Part shown: in pieces, positions 28,001 to 43,000 of the stretch | Position numbering within the stretch: position 1 is the stretch's first letter | Layout: the number at the start of each line of letters is the position of its first letter | Assembly: GCA_037783545.1 (NCBI GenBank) | Contig: JBBELK010000003.1 | Span: 434,001 to 498,000, forward strand | Length of the DNA stretch: 64,000 nt | From: Henricia sp. BOLD:AAB3569 | Taxonomy: Eukaryota > Echinodermata > Asteroidea > Spinulosida > Echinasteridae | Reading direction: 5' to 3' | Made by a program: the position numbers and the translations under genes | Notes under the pieces: generated by a model | What the model saw: only the letters and a program-made list of their open reading frames with translations | Told to the model about the DNA's origin: nothing | Databases searched by the model: none

Positions 28001-31000
28001 GTTGTAAATATTACACGCGCAGTGAAATACAGACAGGGGGCGAATTCTGTGGCAAATCAAGCATGGTTGGCATTTTTCTTTTTCACAAAGTGAGGAATAT
28101 GCTTTAAGCTAAAATGTTCTTTAATTAGACAATCAATACAATAAAAAAGTATATTTTTACGTCATTTAACTCATACTAAAAAGTAACACCTAAAAAGACT
28201 GTCGACTTTTCATGGAATAACCGGCGAAGTTGGAGTTTTAAAAAGTGACCGACTTCAAAAGCTATTTTCTCAAAACAAAGTTTTACTACTGCGTTCGCGG
28301 ATACGTCACTTCGTGGTGCATCCGACAAAATGCAACAACAATAAAAAATAAACACTTTTAATTTTTTAGCAAATGCTTTTCAGTATAAAAAGTATTTGCT
28401 GATTATTTGTTTTCATACAAATGCAAATAAAATGTAGTAAAAGCAATGCTAGTTTTTAAAGGTCCTATAGATGATCTGTTTTTGAGCAATTATTGGAATA
28501 AAACCATTATAAATCAAAAGAAGGACATCAACAAACTCATCTGAAGAAATTTCAGCACTGTCAAACGTACCACGTTTTCCAAAAACATGAAAATCCATAT
28601 GGGTCATTCTATAAATTTGGGGTCCAACGTGTGACATTTTTCTGTCCCCGTTACACCTGACATACTGCTATTTGCCAGTATCATTAAAAATGCCTTCAAA
28701 CCATATTTTTATGAATTGTATTTTATGTAATCACTCTTTGAAATAGAAGGCATTTAAAGAATATAATAATAATAATAATGAATATTTGTAATGCGCCGGT
28801 ATCCATCAAAAAGATGCTCAGGGCATCAAAATACAACATTTTACAAGATGTCAGATGTAACGGGGACAGAAAAAGTGGACCCCAAATTTATAGAATGACC
28901 CATATGCGTTTGGCCGTTCTTGGCGGGGTGTTTCAAATATTCGTTCTCAGTCGGTGGTGTACTCTGTGGCTCGCGTCATGCAGTCTGTGGCGCGCGTCTT
29001 ACTGCGTGTGCGCGCGACCTATAGAAAATGCATCGCGTTGAAACAGCACACACGCGGTACACGGCACTCATTTCGGACCACCCAGATGAGAATAAGTAAA
29101 TCGTTTGCAAATGATCTAAATAATATCATCATATATGGAAAAGTGGTCCCTTTTGCTCTACGCGAAGCACGACCGCATGGAACTACATGTACACGGGTCG
29201 AAACCATTCTATCCGGGCAAAAATGGAAAACATCAGGAAATCGGGGTCGCTCGGAATTCTAATTTTTGTATATTTATCTAAAACATTCCCACATTTGGAT
29301 GACATTGGACATTTCGTTTCGTCGGACCAGCATTTTAAAAATGCTTTTGCGACATCCCCCGAGTGCCTCTTTTCTGTATAAAACTATAAGGGTGTCAAGT
29401 TACTGATGCGGCTGTGGCGACTTTGCAGCGCCGTAACTTCCCGGTACATAACTCTATGAAAGCGTGTTTTCCGCGAATCCATGCATGATGTATCCTTCTA
29501 TAATATATGTAAAAATGGCTTTGATTGGTCGGAAAATGTCGTCGGATAAAAAGAAACAACGACGCCCTCCATTTTCCAGTCCAATGGTATTCGTCGTGAC
29601 CTGAGAAGCTTGGTACACAATGTGGGCTGAGCCATTCCTGTACGCAGGGACCTCATTTTCACACACACAGCGTGACCCATACACGGTACATGCACAATTC
29701 CTAGTTAGCGATAATTTTTTCGTACACATTCTTCTGATAAATTTATATTTTATTTATTTACCACATCCAACAGCAGAAGGACCGCCAATTACAGGAATGG
29801 GATCAATTAACATAAATATTTGAATAACTATCAACTTCTAAGTTGAATTAGAAACGGCCAGAGACACCGGGAAATCCCTCCCCTTGCTCTTCAGAAAGAA
29901 TGCTCTGGGATCTTTAAAGTGCGTTACCGAAACCTGACACACTGGCTTTACATCCCTTCCGAAGGACGGAACAAGTGTGATTAAGACAAGTGCATTGCTC
30001 AAGAGCACAAGTGCCACAACCCGTCACGGCCCGGAATCAAACCCACATTCTAGTACTGGCACAGGAATTTGAGTTCGACGCACTAGACCGCTCGGCAATA
30101 ACACCCCACATATTAATTCAGTTGTCCGTCTGCATTGTTTACATGATTTCATTATTATTCTAACTCCTCTCTGTTAGCCGTAAAGCAGTACACGTATGTA
30201 TCAATTTGTGAAGTGATTTACCCACATGCCAAAATGGTCGTGTCCCAACTGACCACTGTGTATTTTTTCCTTGACTTTACGTCCAGTTGAGTCATACACA
30301 CACAAGTGATTTTATGGAACTTTTGCGGTGAAACCTTTCCATATGTTCATCGCTTATTTTCTGGTAAAATTATATCATCTCGGGAGGAAACATTTCATTG
30401 GATAGTTGCTACCAGTTCAATCTTTACTTTGAGTAAGGTTGTCCCTGTCAACTCATTGATTAACTTTTAGGGTCATTGCAAATGATACAGTGGGCCTTTA
30501 AAATACATATGTACTCAGTCATCATTAATTATAAAAGGCCCAATGTATCATTTGCAATGACCCCAAAAAGTAATCGACGAGTTTACAGGGGAAAAGTTCT
30601 GAAAGTAAAGATTGAATTAATAGCAACTACCCAATGAAAGGTTTCCGCTCAAAATAATATAATTTTACCAGAAAATAATCCGTAAAGATGAAATTATTTA
30701 AGTAAATCGTTTGCAAACGATTTACTTATTTTTGGTTCGCATCTACGCGGTCCAAAATGCATGGGCGCTGTGTACTGCGTTTGCGTGTTCCAACGCGATG
30801 CATTTTTATGGATCGCGCGCACACGCAGTATATGATGTGTGCCACAGAGTGCATGACACAAGCCACATAGTACCTGATCAATTGAGAACGAATATTTGAA
30901 ACACCTCGCCAAGACCAGGAATACGCATATAGATTTTCTTTTTAAACATGGTACATTTGACAAAGTTGAAATTTCTTCGGATGAGTTTGTTGATGTCTTT

Positions 31001-34000
31001 CTTTTGATTTATAATGGTTTTATTCACAGAATCGCTCAAAAACAGATCATCTAAAGGGCCTTTAAGATGTAAAACGAATTGAAATGATAAACCTTACCTT
31101 CTTGCATATTTCTTGTTGGCAAGCCGATGCCCATGAAGGATGTCCATCTAAATCATCATCATCAGGAGCACAAACTATGCCATTGCCGGCCCAACCTATT
31201 TGGCACTGAACAATTCACAAACAACAAACCAAAAACAAACATTATTATTTTGATTTTTTAATTTATTTAAAAGATCACATTTTTTTACCCATAGTTCCCC
31301 GGGGCTTACCTCATGGGTCCCGAGATTTTTATATCATAACATCCATCAAATTTTTCTCATTACGAATCTGAAACTCCCACGCTTCTAGGCCACATATTTC
31401 TGGAGATATCGTCGAAAAACCACTGATTTTTTGTAAACTAATTTATTGCGAGCGGACAGCATGTATGTGTTAAACAGTTTATATGAACACACCGCCACAC
31501 CTGCGTATGCGTAAAAATTAGGGACGGTTTCGACTTTGAATTTTTTTTGCGCAAAGTAGCCCGGTACCCTGGCTTTATTTACGCGCATCCGCTTCACTGA
31601 GCTGATGTGCACCCGGCTATAATTTCTGCCATTGACAGAAGCACCAAGGCAAAGTGCAAAAATTACTTTTATTTCACCGGGCCCAGTAATCTGCATTTTG
31701 TTCATGGGTGCATTTAGTATGAGTGCCACTTTCGGTAATTTGTGAGTCCCGGAAAACCTTCCTAGGGGCTCCCGTAAACCCCACTGGGCCCGTAAATTTC
31801 CGGATTTTTAAGAATAAGGTCCCAGGTCCCAACTGGAGCTGGGTATGCCGCCAGCAATAGATACGTGACGTCAGTTGCCATGGTAATTGGGTCTAAACAT
31901 TCGCTGGTAATCTGAAACGTCCATTGCTAAAGTGCAGGGAAACATGCAGTTCACTGGTTTTAGTGTAGACCCAGTTACCATGGCAACACACAAAGGGCGA
32001 CGTTTTCACTTTAGTACCCTATATAGGGAGCACACGAAGTGGAACTACGTTTGTTGTTTGTGAACAGTCAATATGTGACCTGTCGCCACAAAATGAGCTG
32101 AAAGTCGGAATTTTCAAAAATTGGATATTGGTATTTTTGAATTCAGCAGAAAAAGAGCTTTCCAATGGTATATAACACATAAGGTAAAACTATTCCCCTA
32201 ATGCAACACAGCTTGGAGAAGTGGTAGTGTTCAAATTTTACAAATCTTCAAACAAAATTTCTTACGAGACACGAAGAAAGCTATATCGTCAAAATTGTTC
32301 TGAAAATAGTGTTTTTAATGTAAAGAGAAGGGGATTCTCCCCGGTGTTTCTGACTCGGCAGCCGAAGGCGCCACACGCCTATGTATCTCGATGTTTAGGC
32401 AGTTTCTAGGTACTTGTAAAGCGCATTGAGATGTCGACAGACATGGAATGCGCTATATAATAACTTGCTGTTAATAGATGACGGTAAAAAATTGGAATCA
32501 AATAGAATAAGAGTTACTCTTTCCAAATATTACAAAACCCTAAAATTGACCTCCCCTTCAATTTTTGACTTTGAACCGTTGATATAGGAAATAGCGGAGA
32601 CAAACTTTACGCTCATTTCGTTGTGACAGGTCACCTATTGACCCCTTTCGAACACGTGCGAATATGCCATTTTGGGAGTCAAATAATGCTGAGTCATTGT
32701 GGAAGCAATGTGCGTGCGCGTTGTGTGTGTCTCTGGTGGGCGTAACGCGGTTTAGCTCACCAATGGGAGCCTCATCATAGCGTGTTACGCGCGCTATGGA
32801 CACACACAACGCGCGCACACATTGCTTCCACAATGACGCGGCATTGTTTACTCCCAAAATGACGTCATTGGCATGAGCTCAATACAAACCTCGCAATCGT
32901 ATGTACCGGCTCCCGTAGTTATGCAGATAGCGTGAGAATGGCACTTGTTTTCTCCGCTTAGGCATAAATCATCCGACACGCATCCAGACGGTTCATTATT
33001 AAGGTAGCCTAAAGAACACACGCCGCACCTAAAGCTTCCCTGAATATAAAGAAAAGACGGTATTCATAACTTCAATATAAGGCCCGCTTCAAACGTCGCG
33101 ATTATGCCGTGCCGTGTCAAATTAAATTAAACTTGATTTTTTTAATTCCACACGGCACAAGCACGAGGTTTGAAGCCATTTGGCTCGACAAAATGAGTTC
33201 GACACGGCAGAAGATTTTAGCTCGACAGGGTCTGCCGTGCTAACTCTATATAGTGCGGCACAAACACGGCTTGGCTTCAAACATCGTGCTCCTGCCGTGT
33301 CGAATTTAATTCCAGTTCGAAGTTGGTCCACAATTTTGTTCACAACTAGGAATGCGCATGCTCGCAGCGTGTATGTGAGCAAAGAAATAACCAACAAACA
33401 AGTGCATCAAAATAATAAAATGGCGACGTAGAATAGACAGAATGGAAAACGCACGTGTACAACGTCCATGACGTGCACAATAACCATCCGCCATGTTGGA
33501 TGTATTTAAGCTCGACTTTGCAATTAAGTTCGACGTTTGAAGCCATTGCCGTGGTAACGTCGTGCCAAGTTGAATTTAATTTGACACGGCATAAGCGCGA
33601 CGTTTGAAGCAGGCCTTAGAGATTCAATATCACATGTGCCGTGTTGAATAAAATTCAACTTGGCACGACGTTAGGACAGCGTAAGCACGGAAGTGGTTTC
33701 AAACATCGAACTTAATTGCAAACTCCCAGTCCAGCTTAAATACATCCAACATGGCGGATGAGTATTCTGCACGTCATGGACGTTGTACACGTGCGTTTTC
33801 CATTCTGTCCATTGTACGTCGCCGTATTTATTATTTTGATGCACTTGTTTGTTGGTTATTTCTTCTGCGAGCATGCACATTCCTAATTGTGAACACAATT
33901 GCGGCCCAACTTCGAACTGGAATTAAATTTGACAAGGCAGAAGCACGACGTTTGAAACTGCGCCGTGCTACTGACGCACTAAATTGAGTTAGCACGGCAG

Positions 34001-37000
34001 ACCCTGTCGAGCTAAATTGTTCTGCCGTGACGAATTCATTTTGCCGAGCCAAATGGCTTCAAACGTCGTGTTTGTGCCGTGTCAAATTTTAAAAAATCAA
34101 GTTGAATTTAAAGGTACACACCCGGGACCGGCCTACTGTTTACATGATTTATTGATGGTCGTTGTGAAAACAAATCATCAAAATATCCCGTAATTTACTA
34201 AACGGTCAAAAGACGGTTTATACGCTTTACCAGCCGTTGCAACTACGGCGAGCTTCACGACTTTTTCACAAACGATTTGCTCTTTTCCTACTCGGGATAT
34301 CTCCAATTTTCTTATTACGATTTCACTGGACAGCCCGAAGGACCGATTATGAATTTCCACTTTCTCTGGAGAAGTTAGCATCATGTTTTTTCTTCACGAA
34401 CGTATGTACAACAACCAACCCGCCGTGTGTGCACTCCGGATATTTGCCGTGCTGCGGGGGGCGATCCACCGTAGTTTGCCATACTAAAAGATTACTATAG
34501 CACGCGCTCGCTGAGTCCCATTCTCCGGACTCTCGAAACAAACATTTCTGTTCGAATTTTCATACTTATGTTCAACTTTGTTTCATACCTGTATAAATAG
34601 TCTCTCTTTTGTCAACTACTTATAAATATTGTGGACAAATCAGAGTTGAATTTGGTGCAGTTCTGCAGTAAGAAACTTTCATGCGACTGGACACAAAACT
34701 AACTCGCAAGACCATGTGACTTTTTGGATATGTTCAGTTTATTTCGGAAGGGCATTCAGAATCTGGTATGGGTCAATTTCGAGCCCAAAATAGCCCAACG
34801 AAGCCGGTGTGTACCTTTAATTTACCACGGCACGGCATAAGCGCGCCGTTTGAAACAGGCCTTACCCATATCCATACAAATTTAATTTGGATAATCACAT
34901 GCATGTACACAGATAACTAAAATACTTACCGGTGTATTGATGCATTCAGCCTTCGGGTCGCATCCACCGTTATGGGTACCACATTCATCAACATCTACAC
35001 AAGTCTGCAAAATGTAGCGGAATTGATAAAATGAAATTTTAGTGAATCGAATGAAACGACGTTTTTAACAAGGTTACCGATGCGTCTAAAATACAAAGTA
35101 TGTTTTTTCGTTACAATAAAGTAAAATTCATTCGGAGAAAAAAATTCAAATTCGCTGAGAACCACGGACAATATAACTAAGGCAGTATACATCATTGGTA
35201 ATCTCGAAAATCAGAAATGTTTACAGATTTACGCCTAACTTACACAATATAAACATGATGACCGTAGAAAACTTCCCCTGAAATGGTTTTGTCTGAAGTG
35301 TTATAGTCATTGAGTAATGAGTAAAACAATTAGTTTTCGTCTCATGAGACGAAAATTCAATTCGCCCCAAAACCATTATGCCCAAGTGTCATTTCGCCCC
35401 AAACAACTTCGCCCAAGTGCCATTTCGCCCCAAATTACTTCGTCTAAACACTACATCGCCAAAATGCCACTTCGTGCCAAAACCACTTCGTGCACAGGCC
35501 GTAGTTCAGGGCGAAATGGTTCAGTTTAAAGTGGTTTTGGGGCGAAATGACTGCAAACCCATTTTTGACTGTTTTCTCAAAAGTTAGACGAAGTACAGAG
35601 CTGGTTTTTGCTCAGGTTGGTTTTAATCATGCATATTTTCAATCACACAGGGGGATAAAACTATTTGTAACAGTTTACCAAACATGTATACTATCTTTAA
35701 GTGTCAACCATTTTTGAATTTTATTTTTGTAATCTTTGGGAATTTGTTTTAGCTACAGACGTCATCGCGCGCATCACAGGCAGGGAGTATGACAAACTCC
35801 CATGCAGCATGATGCACATGCACTTTTACATAATTCAAATGGTATAATTATGTAGTCTTTATTATAATTAACAAGTAATTTGTTACATTTGTCCGGTATC
35901 GAAAAACAGATACTGTTTGGGGTGCCCTCTTTTATTTTTAAACATTTAAAACCTAAATATTGTCTGGTTTTTAAGTTATTAAGCTTGTGTGTGTTACAAC
36001 AGACCGCGCTGGTACCGGCTACCAACCAATATCACCCATAGCTAAATTAAAATGCTAGCTGTTTTCACGTAAGAAAAATCAGTAAATAAAAAAGTACATA
36101 TATGGAATTTTACAAAATGTTAGTTTGTGGATATGGTACTTAGTTTTTATAAGTATGAAAATAAGTCTCATCCGCAGCCCTGACGAAGTAATATAACTGC
36201 TAAAACGGAAGACTGCCACCCAAACACACGTTAAACATACACAGTTGGCAAACAACTGCGGAGATCTGTTTTGGGTTTTTTCCCATAGTGACGAACCCAA
36301 AAGTGCATAGCGTTATGGGTGACGAACAGCACGCACAAGGAATTTTATACCCAGGACTCCCCCTAACGCCCATCTCCTGTAATCTGGAAAAACCTAGTAA
36401 GTCAAATTTTGGTGAAAATTGAGTTAGACCCATATTTGGACTTACTAGGTTTTTTCCCTTGTTTTTCCTTTGTTTTCTCAAATTTGCATTCAACAGAAAT
36501 AGTAGGTTTTTCCAGATTACAGGAGCCCTATGACTCAACACACTCTTCCCTTTTGTTAACGCACCACCACCACCACCCCCCACACACCCACCCCCCTCCC
36601 CATAAAAACTGAAAAGAATTCCTTTTAAATTTATTGGATGTTTGAGACATAATGGGGGAACAATGGTAGAGGGGTACCCTCGGCCCCATATCGTGCTGCA
36701 TGTGAGGAATTTTGTTTTTTGTCTTACCTGCAAACACATCCACGGCGTTGTTCAGAGATTAACCAAACGTGGCAAATACATATAGTTAATTAAAGTTTAG
36801 ATATTAAATAAGAAGGTTATTATACCAGAAAGTGGGATTTTGTTCTCCAAAACAGTGAATTTGGAGGACCAAAATAAGTCCAACTAAAAATATGAATTAC
36901 TCGAAACTGCAGTGTTGACTTGTTATCCAGTATGGGGGAAAAAACGCAACGAATAAATGTTTGTTTTATACCTGATTTTGGCTCAATCTGGCGTGTTCAA

Positions 37001-40000
37001 CACCAATCCCATGCGGTGTGATGCCAAGATAGCCAGGTGGGCAGCCACCGCATTCATATCCACCGGAGAGGTTAACACAAGCATCTGGGTTCCAGCAGGG
37101 ATTTGCAACTGCGCACTGTAGAAAAAAACAGATGACTGCAAACAGAAACTACAATCTTCCGCTGCTGTATTTATCTGGGAATACATTAAAATATGACCCA
37201 TTTTATACAGGCATCCTGAGCAGGGTCAGGGACTTGGAAATCTGTGACGTCATTGCGCGCACACTGGGTACACTGATACAGGTCAGTTTCGCAGTGGATT
37301 TCTGTCATATGTGAAGTGGCGCATCGTGAAAAAATGCGCTGTAAAACATCACAGCATTGTTCAATTCCAACTTACTTTCCAACTTACTTTCTGACGATAT
37401 GTATTTTTAAAACAATTTTTTTTAAATATTTAAATTGGAACACAGCAAGATGTTTGTTTGACGGTGAGATTTCTGGTCCAAAAAGGGTAGTTTGTGTTGC
37501 GAAACAGACATGTGAAACCAGCGACAGTTTGGGGAGATTGTTGTCTGTGTTTGTGCAAAATTTCAGTGTAAAAAACATGCCCTTTGTTTGTTTGTTTGTT
37601 TTAGCACACAAAAATGATTATCAGTTCCTCTTTGTGAGTGTCGTCGAGTGCGTGGTTTTCATTCCAGGTGTAAATATGTGCTCTTACACATAGTACGCAC
37701 CCTCACATGTGCTATGTACTGTTGCATTGAGGCTTTCTTGACAAAGCTTTAGTTGAGCAGAAAACGAGACAGCGTGTTGAACTAAGACTGATCAGACCTG
37801 AAGTTAAGGAATTCAAACTTAGCGGTCCTGTGCGGTGTAATAGAATTCCGTTCCATCATGCACTAGCTGCGTGCTGACTGCACGCAGAGAATTGTGGGGG
37901 AACCGTAAAGGCACATATTGATGTAATCTTACCTCATCTATATCAACGCAAGCCTTTCCATTACTCTCAAAGCCGTCCGGGCACTGCGTACATGCAGATG
38001 AGCCATGACCGGTGTTGACGCATCTGCTGCCACTGAAGCAAACATCCCGCGTTGCCATGCACGGACCTAGATTTATACCAATAAATGTTTGAAAGAAAAT
38101 TTGGCCCCAGAATGGGGTTTGAACCCACGTCCCCCGTACACTAGTCGGGTGTGATAATCACTACACCATGCTGAAACATGGCAATCCGAAGAGGTGACAA
38201 ACGTAATAGACGGATCCAGTAAGCTCCGCCCACTTAGAATTTGCCTAGCAACATGCCACACGTGCCATGCACGTGTGCAGTAGAGTAGAGTCGCGTGGCC
38301 GTGCCGTGCGTCAGCGTCCTGGTCAGCGCGTATTGAAACACGCACACGCACACACAGTCGCGCATTACGTACGCACTGTGGACGTTTCTTTGTATTCGTG
38401 CACTTAAGAGAATTGGTCGGAAAATCATTGTTTTCTCCAAACTCTTCCCTCATCCACCCCAATTTTTTCTTAATCCATGTTTCTAAACTTTACTCCTGAA
38501 CCCTAACCTTTTTTTTTAACCCTCCACCCCCACCCTAACCCCTTTTCCCAAGTTTGGACAACATGACTGTGGACTTGAGTGAACGAGTGCAAGTCCACAA
38601 TCCGTCACTTTTCCCCGCAAATTGTGGACTTGAATGGGTTTCGAGTCCACACAACGTACGCAAGGTGCGTACATAGAAACTGCACGCTCGAAAGCAAAAT
38701 GTGCACTTAAGTATCTGGTCGTACGCGTGCACGTACAACACGCCTGCAATACGCGTCACACGCGCCATCGAACAAAAACATCTCGACACACATCTAAAAC
38801 GAAGTGAATGCACAACTTAGCAAAACAACAAGCTAATTTTGGTTTTTCATGTTTACACAAAAACACATTTATGAAGGGATTAAAAGTAGGTTAGGATAGT
38901 CTTATACAATACGTTTTAAACCCGCTAGCCTCCTCTGCACTGATAAAAATGATGTGTATGGTGTTTTTGCGTCACTCGTGCTGCATTTCGCCGTAGCTCC
39001 GTGCACAAAATTTTGAGTTCTCAGGTAACCAAAACGGAGATCCACTTTTTGGTTACCTGAACCTGAGGCTGTGATTGGTCAATTCCAAAATGGGCGGAGC
39101 TCACTGGATCGGTCTATTAAGGACGGGATCAGTCTCCCATGAAACTTTCCTTCAATGTGATAAAGTAAGGGAAGCCTATAACTTTTGAACTACCCTGCAC
39201 AACAACATTCAATCTCAATTTCCCCAGTTCAAATTGAAAAGTTGCTACCTGGAAAGCGAAGCCAAAAAATGCAATCTTGAGTTGAAAACAAAGGTACCAA
39301 ACAATACACACGCGATTTTTTTCACGTTCGCGAACCTGTGTTCACAGCCCGATTTCGAATGCGGACCAGCCCGGCCAAGTTTGAATGAGCCGCATTGCCG
39401 TGTGCAAACGCGACGTCATAGTCTTGCTTTCAATACGTTCTTAATGTGTGTGTCATTGAAAGCGGTACAGCTACATTAACGGCCCGACACGAAACCGACT
39501 TGGCAATTCCAATATTTTTTTACACTGAACTACCGCTCCGCTACCAGCGTCTACTCTTCAAATTAAGACTACTGGGACATCCGGGAACTGTTATTGGCTA
39601 TGTGTACAGCAGCCGATTTCACGAAACTTTACGCAATTGCGCAAGTCCACCTACGCCATTACTTGCGCAATCATTTATGGTGTAAGTGGACTTGCGCAAT
39701 TGCGTAAAGTTTCGTGAAATCGGCTGCAGTACACGTTCTATTTCGTACGCATACATACTGGCTGCGTTCGGGCGTACAGTTCTTGCTACTCCGGAGTAAT
39801 GCTTGCGCATTGCACTCGGGTCACATTACATGAACGGCAAGTCCGCAGTCCGCATGCGCGAATGGCCAACAGTCAAGATGGCCGTCTCTTGCCATGACTA
39901 CACAAAAAACGCTGTTTCACTGCTCACAAGAAACTGAAGAAAATACAGACCGTAAGTCGTGAGAACCTTTGATGCCGTCTAAAACAAACCTTAGTGAGTC

Positions 40001-43000
40001 GTTGTTTCAGTTATCCAGTTGACACGTTGACACGTTGAGCAAATTCACTAAAAATCCCACCCATATTCCGCCATCTTCGTACAAATCACATGACACTCGT
40101 CAGGAATAAGAGCACACTCCCCATTTGTCGGGGAGTAGCGAGAGCATACTCTCATTGACCCGAGTGTCGTTAATCTTGCTGTTCGCACGCGCGCTTAAGT
40201 ATAACACGAGTACATGCCTGAACGCAGCCACTATGTACAGTGTTTTTTGACGATATCCTTGGAAATATGTGGATTCGGAGCACGACATTTCAGACTGAGA
40301 AAAATATGACAAATGATATGGTATAAAAATCTCAACACGCATTGGAAAAATGGGGGTTTGAAAACAGGTGGACATGTGGACACGCTTATTTAAGCTATTT
40401 AAAACTTACACAACATATGGTATGGTATGGTGCCTAATCACCATTGAAACGAAACAAACATATTTAGGATGAGAGAAAAATCGTAAGGGCCTTATCAGGA
40501 TTTGAACCCGAGACCTCTGACTCACTAGGCAGATGCTCTACCAGCTGAGCTATAAGGCACAGTTGGTATTACTCCCTCAGGCTTCCCTATAGACCCAATT
40601 CTTCTCTCGGTGTTGCATGGTGGCGCAACTGGGCAAAGAAATGGTAGAGCATCTGCCTAGTGAGTCAGAGGTCTCGGGTTCAAATCCTGATAAGGCCCTT
40701 ACGATTTTTCTCTCATCCTAAATATGTTTAAAACTTACAAAAATTATCGCTGGCACAGCTCTGGCAGTGTGCACCATCACCGACCGAGTATGTTGACTGG
40801 TCGCACGGCGCGCATTCCATCTTGCCGTACGTGCTACCGTAACCTGCTGGGCAGCTGACACAAGATGCTTGGCCAGCCTGATTCTGAAATGTACCTGGGT
40901 AGCATAACTCGCAGAATTCTGTGCAAAGATCAAGTTAGAAGGAAAACAAAAGAGCTGGATATGAGTCTGTTTTCAATACTGGAGAGACATTTTCCTTCAG
41001 GATTATATCTCTGTACAATGTCATTCATTTTCTCTTAAAACAAAAGAAATATCTTAAGATAGATCCAAGGAGATAACTTCAGCTAAAGAACTGCAACAAA
41101 TAGTGCCACAACATACCTTCCTGAAAGCCCTGTGTGCAAATTTCCAATATACCGTATGTAACAAGGACACCAAAAAATGTTTAATACATACGTTAAAAAG
41201 GAAATTTGTACACAGGGTTTTCAGAAAGGTATGTTGTTGCACTATTTGTTGCTCAAGTTATCTCCTTAGATCTGTCTTAAGATATTTCTTTTGTTTTGAG
41301 AGAAGATAACTGGCATTGCACAGAGATATGATCCTGGTGAAAAAGTCTCTCCAGTATTGAAAACAGACTTATATTGGTATTTTTGAATTCAGCAGAAAAA
41401 GAGCTTTCCAATGGTATATAACACATTAGGTAAAATTATTCCCCCAACGCAACACAGCTTGGAGAAGTGGTAGTGTTCAAACAAATCTTACAAATCTTCA
41501 AACAAAAGCTATCGTCAAAATTGGTCTGAAAATTATGTTTTTAATTGTTGGATGATGCTAAAAACTTGGAATCAAATAGAATAGGAGTTACTCTTTCCAA
41601 ATATTACAAAACCCTAAAATTGACCTCCCTTCAATTTTTTACTTTGATATAGGAAATAGCGGAGTGCAAGATAAACCAAATACTGATTAATTGCGATCCC
41701 TGTTGCGAAATGATTCAAAGCGGCCATTCAACACTGGCTAGCTCGGTGGTTGAGTGGTTAAGACGTCTGCCTTGTTTGCAGGAGGTCGTGGGTTCAAGTC
41801 CCACCCAAGCATGCTATGAAGTTTTTCATAGTGTCTGGGGAAAGCACTGAGTATACAGTGTTAATAATTACATCGGGTAAGGGCAAAAACAAACATTCAG
41901 TCTCCCCGACGCAAGCTCAAGCAATAACAAAACAAATTGATTTATGCATTATTTACGAACCTTTTAAAATGTTTTCCAAAAGCCGTGTCCGCATTGGACT
42001 TGTTTTTTGGGAGGTTTTACCGAGATAATGGTAAAATAAAAAATGGCTAAAGTTTACTGCTGTCTGCATTTGAATTTTTTGACACAGTAAAATTTTACCG
42101 AGACCGTGGGAGAGCATGCGCAGTGTTTCCTTTCGCAGTTTAACCTTCACGACCCGGACGTACGCTTCAAGAGCGCTTTTACCGACTTGCGGTATCCGTA
42201 TTGGACTTTTCGTCTCGGGAAAAGTTCCCTGGTCAATTTTCCTGGGCAGAAGTTGGCCAGGAAAATTAACCGCATTGGACTTAAAATGGGAAAAGTACTA
42301 TCATCTCGGTAAGTTTTCCCAAAAAAAGTCCAATGCAGACAGGCCTAAAGTCTGTCTGTAAGTTAGCTGAGTTAAGAGGGTTCCTATCGTACCTGTGTCG
42401 TGACCTTTAGAGTAAAAACCTGGCGGGCAAATAGACTGGATTCCCCTATAACATGCCGTTCCGGGATCACATAGAGTACACACTTCGGGGCACATCTGCA
42501 TGGTGAAATAAATGCGGTAAAGCACTATGTCGGTACTTGGTCTGTCTGCATTTGTTTTTCGTTGTATAAAAAGGGAAGAGGCTCGTCAGCAATGCGCGCA
42601 CGCCAAATTCGTGCCATGAAATATGGAGCTTCATGCCTTTGCTATGTAGCTGCGTATTTCGTGGCACAAATTTGGCGTGTGCGCATTGCTGACGAGCATT
42701 GCCTTTAAAGAAGCATGTCCAGATAAAATGTTTTACCCCCATTTTTCCTATGGCTGTTAAGATTTCGATTACATATCATTTGTCATATTGTTCGCATAAC
42801 CATTCTGAAATTTCGCATTCTCAATCCCTTTATTTTTAAGGATATCGTCAAAAAAACTACAACCGTTTTGTGAACTAATTTATCTGGTTCCATAAAGCAG
42901 TGCAGTGATTACACCAACCTTTTTGCTTCCACATCCAAATTAGAAATAGCAAATTTCTTGTTTTCTTCCTATGGATAGTATTTTGGAGAAGTATTTTGTA

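Noticed and set aside
36200..36743. 179-codon minus frame
   Set aside because: It lies over the AGGGGGAGTCC MITE family (copies at 3.9 and 60.4 kb) and its inverted repeats.
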